Origin: an uncultured Faecalibacterium sp.
GTDB taxonomy: Bacteria; Bacillota; Clostridia; Oscillospirales; Ruminococcaceae
Assembly (NCBI GenBank): GCA_900765705.1
Contig: CAAFSR010000306.1
Span: 1 to 13,119, forward strand
Direction of reading: 5' to 3'
DNA: 13,119 nucleotides
Shown here: in pieces, positions 1 to 7,300 of the stretch
Position numbering within the stretch: the stretch's first letter is position 1
How the letters are laid out: every line of letters starts with the position of its first letter
Program-made: the position numbers and the translations under genes
Notes under the pieces: generated by a model
Database searches by the model: none
What the model was told of the DNA's origin: nothing
What the model saw: the letters and a program-made list of their open reading frames with translations, nothing else

Positions 1-930
1 CGCCGCGAGATCGGCCACGGCGCACTGGCCGAGCGTGCTCTGGTGCCGGTGCTGCCCTCTTTGGAGGAGTTCCCCTACACCATCCGCTGCGTGTCCGAGG
101 TGCTCAGCTCTAACGGCTCTACCTCTCAGGCTTCCATCTGCGGCTCTACGCTGGCACTGATGGACGCAGGCGTGCCCATCAAGGCCCCCGTGGCCGGCAT
201 TTCCTGCGGCCTGATCACCGAGGGCGAGCGCTGGATGACCATGCTGGACATTCAGGGCGTGGAGGACTTCCACGGCGATATGGACTTTAAGGTCGGCGGC
301 ACCCGCAAGGGCATTACCGCCATCCAGATGGATATCAAGATCGACGGCCTGACCTACGACATTATTGCCGAGGCCTTTGAGAAGTGCCGCAAGGGCCGCC
401 TGTATATTCTGGACGAGATCATCAAGCCCGTGATCGCCGAGCCGCGTGCAGAGCTGAGCCGCTGGGCACCCAAGATGTTCAGCATGATAATCCCCACCGA
501 TAAGATCAAGGACGTGATCGGTAAGGGCGGCAAGGTCATTCAGGACATCTGCGCCACCTGCAACTGCAAGATCGACGTGCAGGAGGACGGCCATGTGTTC
601 GTTTCCGCCGTGGATCAGGAGGACGCAAAGCGCGCCATCTTTACCATCAAGACCATTGTGGAGGACCCCGAGATCGGTGCCATCTACAAGGGCAAGGTGA
701 CCCGCCTGATGAACTTTGGTGCCTTTGTGGAGATCGCCCCGGGCAAGGAAGGCCTTGTGCACATCTCCAAGCTGGACACCAAGCGCGTGGAGCGGGTAGA
801 GGACGTGGTTGCCGTGGGCGATGCCATCGTGGTCAAGGTGACCGACATCGACCAGCAGGGCCGCATCAACCTGAGCCGCCGCGACGCCATTCTGGCTCTG
901 GAAGCCAAAAAGGCCGCCCAGCAGCAGTAA
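1..930 (+). CDS. pnp: Polyribonucleotide nucleotidyltransferase (PNPase), C-terminal part
   Basis: This is the 3' portion of PNPase, the phosphorolytic 3'-5' exoribonuclease of mRNA decay. The reading frame is open from base 1, so the gene begins upstream; the first internal ATG (43) is not the start. Seen in the translation: the second RNase PH core with the phosphate-site signature GSTSQAS (about bases 115-135) and the active-site segment QMDIKIDG (about 325-350), which holds the conserved acidic residues. A KH domain follows with its GKGG loop near 520-531, then an S1 RNA-binding domain from about 675 (GKVTRLMNFGAFVEI to INLSRRD). The protein ends in a short Ala/Gln tail. All landmarks are in the family order and intact. 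The gene is convergent with the pilus operon, and each side has its own terminator. Identification is very secure. Confidence 0.97.
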   Translation, partial: RREIGHGALAERALVPVLPSLEEFPYTIRCVSEVLSSNGSTSQASICGSTLALMDAGVPIKAPVAGISCGLITEGERWMTMLDIQGVEDFHGDMDFKVGGTRKGITAIQMDIKIDGLTYDIIAEAFEKCRKGRLYILDEIIKPVIAEPRAELSRWAPKMFSMIIPTDKIKDVIGKGGKVIQDICATCNCKIDVQEDGHVFVSAVDQEDAKRAIFTIKTIVEDPEIGAIYKGKVTRLMNFGAFVEIAPGKEGLVHISKLDTKRVERVEDVVAVGDAIVVKVTDIDQQGRINLSRRDAILALEAKKAAQQQ

Positions 931-954
931 AACTTAAACAAGCTGTATAAATCA

Positions 955-988
955 AGAGCCGCTGTACATACCGTACGGCGGCTCTTTT
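955..988 (+). terminator. Intrinsic terminator of pnp
   Basis: A 13-bp stem (955-967 with 973-985, one G-U pair) closes a 5-nt loop and is followed directly by a short T run. It starts 24 bases after the pnp stop codon. Confidence 0.85.
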
Positions 989-1008
989 GCGTGGAACCTC
1001 TCTCCCAC

Positions 1009-1033
1009 AAAAAAACTCCCCCTTGTGGGGGAG
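1009..1033 (-). terminator. Intrinsic terminator of the pilus operon
   Basis: Read on the minus strand, a 7-bp GC stem (CTCCCCC / GGGGGAG) with an ACAA loop is followed by seven T residues. It lies 37 bases past the stop codon of the last pilus gene. Together with the pnp terminator it insulates the two convergent units. Confidence 0.85.
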
Positions 1034-1070
1034 CGGGCACAGCGTGCCGTGTTTGAAAGGGAGTATACAC

Positions 1071-1790
1071 TTAGTTTTCCTTTTTGCCCTGACGGTTCAG
1101 CACCCAGCCAACCGCAAACAGCAGTACGCCGCAGCAGGCCAGCACCGGCACGGGCCAGTTCAACTGTCCGGTCTGGGGCAGAACCGGCTTATCCGGGGTG
1201 TCCGGAACATCCGGCTTATCGGGCGTGTCCGGGGTGTCCGGCGTATCCGGGATGGTGGCACCTACCTTGGGGGTGGCGTCCACATCGTAGATCCAGCTGT
1301 CGCCGTCCGGCAGGGGAATAGACACAAGGAAGGGCTTGATAGCCTCGTAGCCGTGGGAGGCCTGCGTCTGCACCACCAGATACAGCCCCTGCGGCAGTTT
1401 GGTAAAGTCGGCATAGCCCTCCTCCGTCACGTTCTGCTGGGCAGCAACGGCGGGCGCTACGGGCAGGTACTTTGCCAGCTGGTCAGCCAGCGTGCTGTCC
1501 GAAAGATCGCCCAGCGGCACGCCGCAGCCCGTAAAATTGCCGGTATAGGCGTAGGAAAGGTCGCCGTTCGTGCGCTTGACGGCGGCCACCTGATACAGGG
1601 TCAGCTCGCCACCGCGCAGGGGCACAGCGTTGTGGGTGTCGTACAGGCGGACGTGGAGCGAGCCCAGCTGCCCCGTTGCAAGGTTGGCACTGGTGGCAAA
1701 CGCCGGCAATGCGCAGCATACCACAAGGCATACAGCCAGCAGTACGGCCGCCAGACGATGACGCAGATCAATGCTTTTCATGTTCTTCAC
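1071..1790 (-). CDS. Small LPXTG pilin, probable basal (anchor) subunit
   Basis: A secreted 239-residue cell-wall protein. Residues 1-32 form a signal peptide (basic start, hydrophobic core, ending near AFA). The body (about 40-175) resembles the N-terminal domain of Gram-positive pilins, with the stretch GLYLVVQTQASHGYEAIKPF. Residues 166-175 read W-x3-V-x3-P-K, matching the spacing of the pilin motif WxxxVxVYPK with Lys175 as the candidate acceptor. A proline-rich DTP/DKP stalk follows (about 181-202). It ends with LPQTG (204-208), a hydrophobic helix and a basic tail, i.e. a complete sorting signal. The start overlaps the sortase gene by 23 bases, implying coupled translation; an in-frame Met at residue 4 is an alternative start. 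Size, proline tail and last position in the operon suggest the basal pilin that links the fibre to the wall. That role is inferred; a second minor pilin is the alternative. Confidence 0.9.
   Translation of the reverse strand: MKNMKSIDLRHRLAAVLLAVCLVVCCALPAFATSANLATGQLGSLHVRLYDTHNAVPLRGGELTLYQVAAVKRTNGDLSYAYTGNFTGCGVPLGDLSDSTLADQLAKYLPVAPAVAAQQNVTEEGYADFTKLPQGLYLVVQTQASHGYEAIKPFLVSIPLPDGDSWIYDVDATPKVGATIPDTPDTPDTPDKPDVPDTPDKPVLPQTGQLNWPVPVLACCGVLLFAVGWVLNRQGKKEN
1185..1250 (-). repeat. Tandem 9-bp repeat coding the Asp-Thr/Lys-Pro stalk
   Basis: About seven imperfect copies of a 9-base unit encode three-residue steps (PDT, PDK, PDV) of the proline-rich stalk just before the LPQTG signal. Such in-frame tandem units can change copy number by slippage and so alter stalk length between strains. 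Confidence 0.75.
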
Positions 1791-2613
1791 CTCTCGTTTT
1801 CTTGCGTTTGCGTGTGGAAAGCAGCATACCGATCAGCAAGATCAGCAGCATGGGCAGCGCCATAACAGGCGCAACGATGATAGGCTCGATTTTAAGGGCC
1901 TCGGCGGTAACGCGGATGCGCTTGAACTGATCCGGGGTCTCCACGCGGCGGCCGCGCACCAGCAGGCGGTGGGTGTTGATGCCGTAGGGGGTGCAGGTCA
2001 TCAGGGTAACGTAGTCCTTGCCGTCGGCTACCAGCAGATCGTCGGTCTGGGTGGGCAGCACAATGGTGATCTTATCCACCTCGTAGGTCAGCACCCGGTC
2101 CAGCACGGTGATGGTAAAGGTATCGCCCACTTCCAGCTGGTCGAGGTTGGTAAACAGCTTGGCGCTGGGCAGGCCGCGGTGTGCCGAGATGACCGCATGG
2201 GTAGAAGCGCCGCCCACCGGCAGGCTGGTGCCCTCCAAGTGGCCTGCGGCGATCTGCAGCACGCTGTCGCTTGTGCCGTGGTAGATGGGCAGCTCCACGC
2301 CTATTTTGGCGATGGTGATGTAGCCCATAATGCCCGTGCCGGTAATATCCAGCGTGTCGTAGTAGCCGGAAAGCTGGTCCGGGCGGTAGAGGGCGTTTTC
2401 GTTGGCGGCCACCTGCGCGTTAAAGGCATCGGCGGCGTCAAAGTAGGCGCTGTAGTCCGCATCGGTCATGGTGTCCACGCTCTGGGCGTAGTTTGCCACC
2501 GCGCGGGACTGGTTGCGCTGGTTGACGTAATCGCTGATAGTGGGGTATAACATCACGGATAGACCCACGAAAAAGACGAGGATCAGTATAAGGGTGCTTT
2601 TGTTCTTTTTCAT
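1768..2613 (-). CDS. srtC: Class C (pilin-polymerising) sortase
   Basis: A 281-residue membrane transpeptidase that links pilins by isopeptide bonds. It has an N-terminal membrane helix (about 7-24), the sortase barrel, and a second helix near the C terminus (about 245-265) followed by a basic tail; two helices are typical of class C. The catalytic set is visible: His145 in SAHRG, Cys207 in TLMTC, and Arg216 nine residues later in NTHRLLVRG. The stretches PIYHGTSD and GHLEGTSLPVGG are also characteristic. The usual class C lid motif Asp-Pro-aromatic is not obvious; the corresponding stretch reads NALYRPDQL (73-81). The start has a GGGAG ribosome site. It lies 85 bases after the major pilin and overlaps the last pilin gene. 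Substrates are presumably the LPXTG proteins of the same operon. Confidence 0.96.
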   Translation of the reverse strand: MKKNKSTLILILVFFVGLSVMLYPTISDYVNQRNQSRAVANYAQSVDTMTDADYSAYFDAADAFNAQVAANENALYRPDQLSGYYDTLDITGTGIMGYITIAKIGVELPIYHGTSDSVLQIAAGHLEGTSLPVGGASTHAVISAHRGLPSAKLFTNLDQLEVGDTFTITVLDRVLTYEVDKITIVLPTQTDDLLVADGKDYVTLMTCTPYGINTHRLLVRGRRVETPDQFKRIRVTAEALKIEPIIVAPVMALPMLLILLIGMLLSTRKRKKTRGEEHEKH

Positions 2614-2659
2614 GGGCTACTCCCTAACGTTATAGTTACAGGATACTGTGCGCAGCTAC

Positions 2660-2673
2660 GGGCCTTGCGGCCC
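2660..2673 (-). other. Small GCAA-loop hairpin between major pilin and sortase
   Basis: On the transcribed (minus) strand GGGCC-GCAA-GGCCC forms a 5-bp stem capped by a GNRA tetraloop. No T run follows, so it is not a terminator. It may be an mRNA stability or processing element. It is short, so chance cannot be excluded. Confidence 0.4.
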
Positions 2674-2698
2674 TGCACCGCGCGGGGAAAAGGAGAAG

Positions 2699-4186
2699 TT
2701 AGTGGTTCTCCATGCGCTTTTTGGTGACCAGCAGAATGGCTGCTGCAACCATCAGGCCGCCGCCGACAATGTAGAAGATGGTGGTGCCGATGCCGCCGGT
2801 GCCGGGCAGCACAGTACCGGCGTTGTTGATGATGGTGGTAGACAGAGAGCCAGCGGTATTATCAGATGTAAAGGTGATTTCGCCAGAGGTCTTGTTACCA
2901 GATAGAGCAGTCAGCTGAGGATTAGTAGAGGTGATGTCATGTGTAGCAGTGACCGTGAAGGTCTGGTCGGCAATGGTGTTAAAGCCAGCGGGGGTAATGA
3001 TCTCCTTGATCATATACTCGCCGTCATCCAGACCGACCCATTCAAACGTGGTCTTATTAGAATTTACAATAGTATAATTACCTTCGGTTCCTTCAGCATT
3101 GTTCAGGCTGACCAGCTTCCAAACGGAATTGGAATCCTTCTTATACAGCGCAAAAGCAGCGCCTTTCAAAGGCTGATTATCGGCGCCATTGGTTTTGTTT
3201 GCAACGACCTTAAAGGTGAAAACAGTGACCTTATCCTTGGGAGTGGTGGTAGTGCTGTTCGTTTCGTGGGGGTTGTTAGAGTACTCCAGATGTGCCTCGT
3301 TGGGGTTGCCCTCGGAGCCAATCTTAGCCTTCTTGTTCAGCGTGGACGTGTACTCAACAACGACCTCAGCGCCTGCAACTGCACCGGTCATTCCTTTCAG
3401 ATTTTCAATCACAACATGGAACGTGCAGCCATCGTCCGGGTTGTTATCAACAGTGTAACCAGTGGTCAGCTTGTTGCCGCCAACAGTAACCTCAACAGTA
3501 TCGGGATTAAAGGTCAGACCTTCAGACTGTTCGTCGTGGAATACAAATTTATAAGTGGAATAATCATCAAAGTTGCTTGCAATCTTAGCAGTCAGCTTAA
3601 AAGGAACAGCATCGCTGATGTCATGGTCAGCGCTGTCCTGCCAGTTGGAGATAGTGCCGTCAGTGTCGTTGGCATCCTTGACTTTCTTTTCCAGAGTGGG
3701 CTTATCACCCTTCGGGGAAACCGTAACGTCTTTAACAACTTCCAGAATGAAGCTGGTGTAGGTCTCACCAGTGCCTACGGAACTATTCTTGACCAGATAA
3801 TAACCGGCAGCCAGACCGGTGATCTGGCCAGTAGCGTAACTGCCGGAAGGCGCAGCAAGGTAGCTGCTTACTTCTGCAGCAAAATTCTTGGCGTCAGTCT
3901 CATTGGTGAGGGTGGCAGCTTTGTCTTTAGCAGAACCGAGAGCAGTCTGACCAGCAGTGGTGACACCAGTACCCCAAGCAATGTTAGACAGAACATTACC
4001 ATGAAGATCACCGGAGAAAATCTGATAAGCTTCATAAGTGCCAACGGGATTGCTGATGGTAATAGTGTAAGTGGTGCTAGTGCCAGCAGCACCGGAAGCA
4101 CTATCTGCCCACGCCGGGATCGCCATGGTGCACACCATGGCAACTGCCAGAAGTACAGCCATGAGTTTCTTCATTGCTTTTTTCAT
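2699..4186 (-). CDS. Major (backbone) pilin, LPXTG-anchored
   Basis: A 495-residue fimbrial shaft protein. A signal peptide (1-27, ending PAWA) leads to an N-terminal pilin domain. A pilin-type motif follows at residues 150-159 (V-x3-V-x-V-S-P-K), whose Lys159 is the likely polymerisation site; the usual leading Trp is Val here. Ig-like domains follow (about 165-450), including a C-terminal CnaB-like domain with an E-box (YMIKEIITPAGF, 391-402; Glu395), which in this family catalyses an internal Lys-Asn isopeptide bond. LPGTG (460-464), a hydrophobic helix and KKR complete the sorting signal. The start has an AAAGGAG ribosome site. The body is AT-rich while the signal peptide and anchor are GC-rich, which suggests replacement of the exposed part. 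It sits between tip adhesin and sortase, separated from the adhesin by 142 bases with hairpins that may allow higher expression. Confidence 0.95.
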   Translation of the reverse strand: MKKAMKKLMAVLLAVAMVCTMAIPAWADSASGAAGTSTTYTITISNPVGTYEAYQIFSGDLHGNVLSNIAWGTGVTTAGQTALGSAKDKAATLTNETDAKNFAAEVSSYLAAPSGSYATGQITGLAAGYYLVKNSSVGTGETYTSFILEVVKDVTVSPKGDKPTLEKKVKDANDTDGTISNWQDSADHDISDAVPFKLTAKIASNFDDYSTYKFVFHDEQSEGLTFNPDTVEVTVGGNKLTTGYTVDNNPDDGCTFHVVIENLKGMTGAVAGAEVVVEYTSTLNKKAKIGSEGNPNEAHLEYSNNPHETNSTTTTPKDKVTVFTFKVVANKTNGADNQPLKGAAFALYKKDSNSVWKLVSLNNAEGTEGNYTIVNSNKTTFEWVGLDDGEYMIKEIITPAGFNTIADQTFTVTATHDITSTNPQLTALSGNKTSGEITFTSDNTAGSLSTTIINNAGTVLPGTGGIGTTIFYIVGGGLMVAAAILLVTKKRMENH

Positions 4187-4208
4187 GGAAAAGCTCCTTT
4201 CTTTTTTG

Positions 4209-4250
4209 CCCCTTGCCGCCCCCCTGCATTTTGTGCAAGGGGGGTGTGGC
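4209..4250 (-). other. GC-rich hairpin upstream of the major pilin
   Basis: The adhesin-pilin gap can fold in two exclusive ways here. One pairs CCCCTTGC (4209-4216) with 4235-4242. The other pairs six C (4219-4224) with six G (4239-4244), extended by TGCA/TGCA with one bulge. In the operon direction an A run, not a T run, follows, so this is not a canonical terminator for the operon. A processing or stability role is inferred. Confidence 0.5.
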
Positions 4251-4284
4251 TTTTGTTCGGTTTATCGCGTAAACTTTGCGCGGA

Positions 4285-4310
4285 CTGGTCGGGGCACAAG
4301 CCCCGGCCAG
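4285..4310 (-). other. 11-bp hairpin just downstream of the adhesin gene
   Basis: Arms 4285-4295 and 4300-4310 pair over 11 bp with one wobble and a 4-nt loop (TTGT in the sense strand). It begins 18 bases after the adhesin stop. No T tract follows in the operon direction. It could be an mRNA 3'-end stabiliser or a partial (attenuating) terminator between adhesin and pilin. Confidence 0.55.
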
Positions 4311-4328
4311 CCGGCAGGGAAGTGCAGT

Positions 4329-7300
4329 TTAGTCATCTGCCCTCCCTTCACGTCTGCGCTTATGGTGGAAAAAGCTATATACCAGCGCGGTCAGCATCAT
4401 AGTGCCGCCCACGGCTGTAAACGGTAGTGTACCGGTGCCACCGGTAGAGGGGAGTTCGTAATCCTGAGTTTGCTCTTTCTCATTGGTAAGATAGAGGTAT
4501 CCTCCGGCAGATGTTACATGATAAGCGCTCAGGTCAGAGGGGAGCTTCTCCGGATAGGTAGTTACATTACTATCCGGGATATAGAAGTAGTAGGAATTGT
4601 CGGGATCAAAGATATAACCGGCAGGAGCCTGTGTTTCCACAAGCTTGAATGCCTGATTGCGGAGTTGAACTTTTTGGCTGTTCATGATCTCGGACAAATT
4701 CTTCCCGGCAGTGTTAACCAATGCACCTTGTTCATCCGTGACGATTTCGTCGCTCACCAAAGACCAATCGTTTTTGGTGCTGTCCCACGCATAAAAACTG
4801 AACTTTGCACCGGACAGATACAGACCGTTATTGTCTTTATCCACCTTGTAGGCGTATACGCCCTCTTTGGCATTGGCGTTCCAACTGCTGGAAGTGATTT
4901 TAACGTATTGGCTATCCGTAACAGAGGTGATTTTTTTGTCTTGCGCCAACAGGGTGGCTGTGTTGTTCAAAGTAATGTCGTGAGAAGCATTAGAAAGGTA
5001 ACGATAAACCACTGCAAGCGGTTTTGCGTTTGGCAAGGTGAAGGTCAGGCGATTAATGCGATTTTCATTGCCGCTGCCGGAGCCATAACCGATGGTTTCG
5101 TATAGATACGAATACTCTGAAACGGTTAGCGGGCTTCCAAGGGCATTGGTAGCTTTATCGTATTCATACACGGCAACACTGGAAGGTTTGAGCGTGATGA
5201 GCATATTGTTATGCCAAGGGTCATAAGTGTACGCAAGGTCATCAACAAGTGTCAGCTTGATGTCAGGGGTGCCCAGAATTGTTTGACCATCGGGATTGAC
5301 AATAACCGTATACTCCACTGTATCGGCAGCTTCACCTACGTCAACCTGTCTACCGCTCTTTTGCACGGCATCGTGCAGGCTGTTGTAAGTGATCTCCTGC
5401 GTCTGCGAGGCTGTACCCCAATCCTTATTAGTGCTGTCGGTCACATTGACTTCGTTGGTAAAGTTTTTTTGCGTGCTCACCCAGTTGGCGGGATTATCCG
5501 TAATGTCGGTGGTTACATAAATATTGATTTTTTCATCTACTGCGAGACATTGCAAGAGCCGCAGGGGAATACGCAGTGTAACAACCTGATGATCACCGAC
5601 AGTTGTGGTTGTAACGGGAATGTCGGGACCATGCCCAGTGACACCTCCTGATGCATCGTTGTTGATCCATGTGTGAAGATTCCATACACTGTCGTTTTTC
5701 TCTTCGCCGTTCTTACCCCAGTAATTGTTGGTTTTGATATCAATGTCCGAAATCTTTACACCGGCTGGAAGCGTATCGGTGATCACAATGTGCTCAAGTC
5801 CACTTTCGGCAGCCTTAAAGGCTTCGGTCAAAGTAACTTCGATCTTCCACTCTGGTTTGCCATTGATATCATGGTAGTCATGGCTGCTGTTAGCCTCAGA
5901 ATTGGTAAGTTTATCGAGCTTCTTTACAACTGCATTGCCGCTTGGTTTGTAGGTGTTTGTGCCTTCAAAAGCAGTATTATTGAAGCTACAGTGGTTCTTG
6001 AAATCAGTTTTGGTACTGGGACACTTAGCTGTAGTAGAAAAACTGAATTTCAAAACGGTATCTTTTTGCAAAGGCTGGTTTCCAACGATGCCAATCGAAC
6101 CCCAGTTTCCGGTGCCGTCATCGGCTTTCGGATTATAACCGTCGGTAACAGTATAATCAGAGTGACCGAGAACACGAGTCAATTCAGCATACAGCGCTGT
6201 ACGCTGCGCAGGCGTGAAATACTGTGCACACACGCTGTAATAGGAAGCATAATCGCACCATTTCCATCCACCGGCAGGATAATCCTTGTCGATGATCAAT
6301 TCAACTTCCCAGTTAAGGGTCAAAGTGCCATTGCCATTATCGGTAACACCGGTACCGGTCTTGAAATAGGCGTCCTTGCTGCCAACCTCAACACCGTATT
6401 CGGAAGAACCCTTTTCGTTGTCCTTATCGTCCTTCAGGGTCACCTTGTTCTTGACCTGCGAAGTGTTATAGGGGTGATCGTCCGTGGTGTTGTAGGTGAT
6501 GGTGTAGCTTGCGGTAGTATTCGTATCGGCGGGGTCAGAACCAAATTTGTAAGGAAGTGCTGCGGTAAACGAAGTGCCCGCAGAGGGAGTGATTGTAACA
6601 GTGCCGGTGTAGGCATTGCCGTTCAACTCATCGCTCAACGTCCAACCATTCATCTCAGCGTGATTTTCGTTCAGCGTGATTGTCCAAGTGATGGTTCCAT
6701 CGCTGTTTTTGACCCCCTGCTTCTTCACGGTGTTAAAGCTGAAGTCTACCGAAGCGTCACTCTCGATCTTTGCACCATCGGAATTTTTCGATTCGACATG
6801 GATCTTGTTCGTCGTGGTAACATTGCCGCCCTTTAGGTCAGAAGGAAGCACACCCCAATAGGTCAGTTCGTAATACTCATCTGCGCCAAGTGCGGGCAAT
6901 GTGCCGGTAAAGCCCTTGTCATCAGTTTCATAAGTGAGATTGTCGATACTGGCAGAACTGCCGTCTTTCTTTACGACTGTGATGCTCTGCGTCCGGTCCA
7001 GCTTGATATCGGTCATGATATCTTCCAGTTGAATGGGATGATCGGCTGTGCCGTAGGTGCTCCATACCTTTACGGTATATTTTACAGCACCCTTTTCAAG
7101 GTCATAATCGCTGGTTTGCTTAGAGGTGTGAAGATCACCTTTTTTGTTGTAATCTTTCTTGATGGTGATCTTGCTGGAATGACTTTTGTTGAAGTTGATT
7201 ACGGTTTCCGTATCATGCTGTATGTTCATTTCTTTGGCTTCACCATTGAAAGCCAGAGAACCGCTAATCTCAGAACCTATAGCATTTTTTTGTACATACG

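Noticed and set aside
1185..1250. Short direct repeats as a possible CRISPR array
   Set aside because: The units are 9 bases, in frame and without spacers; they encode the DTP/DKP stalk.
987..2550. + strand frames opposite the sortase and small pilin
   Set aside because: The products are low-complexity shadows; the first also runs through two terminators.
4123..4140. 8-bp inverted repeat in the pilin signal-peptide codons
   Set aside because: It is explained by the codons for MVCTMA, and the loop is too small for the full stem; probably coincidental.
2939..6836. Several long + strand frames opposite the pilin and adhesin (2939-4402, 4470-5105, 5673-6836)
   Set aside because: They lie antisense to well-supported LPXTG genes and show no recognisable domains or ribosome sites.
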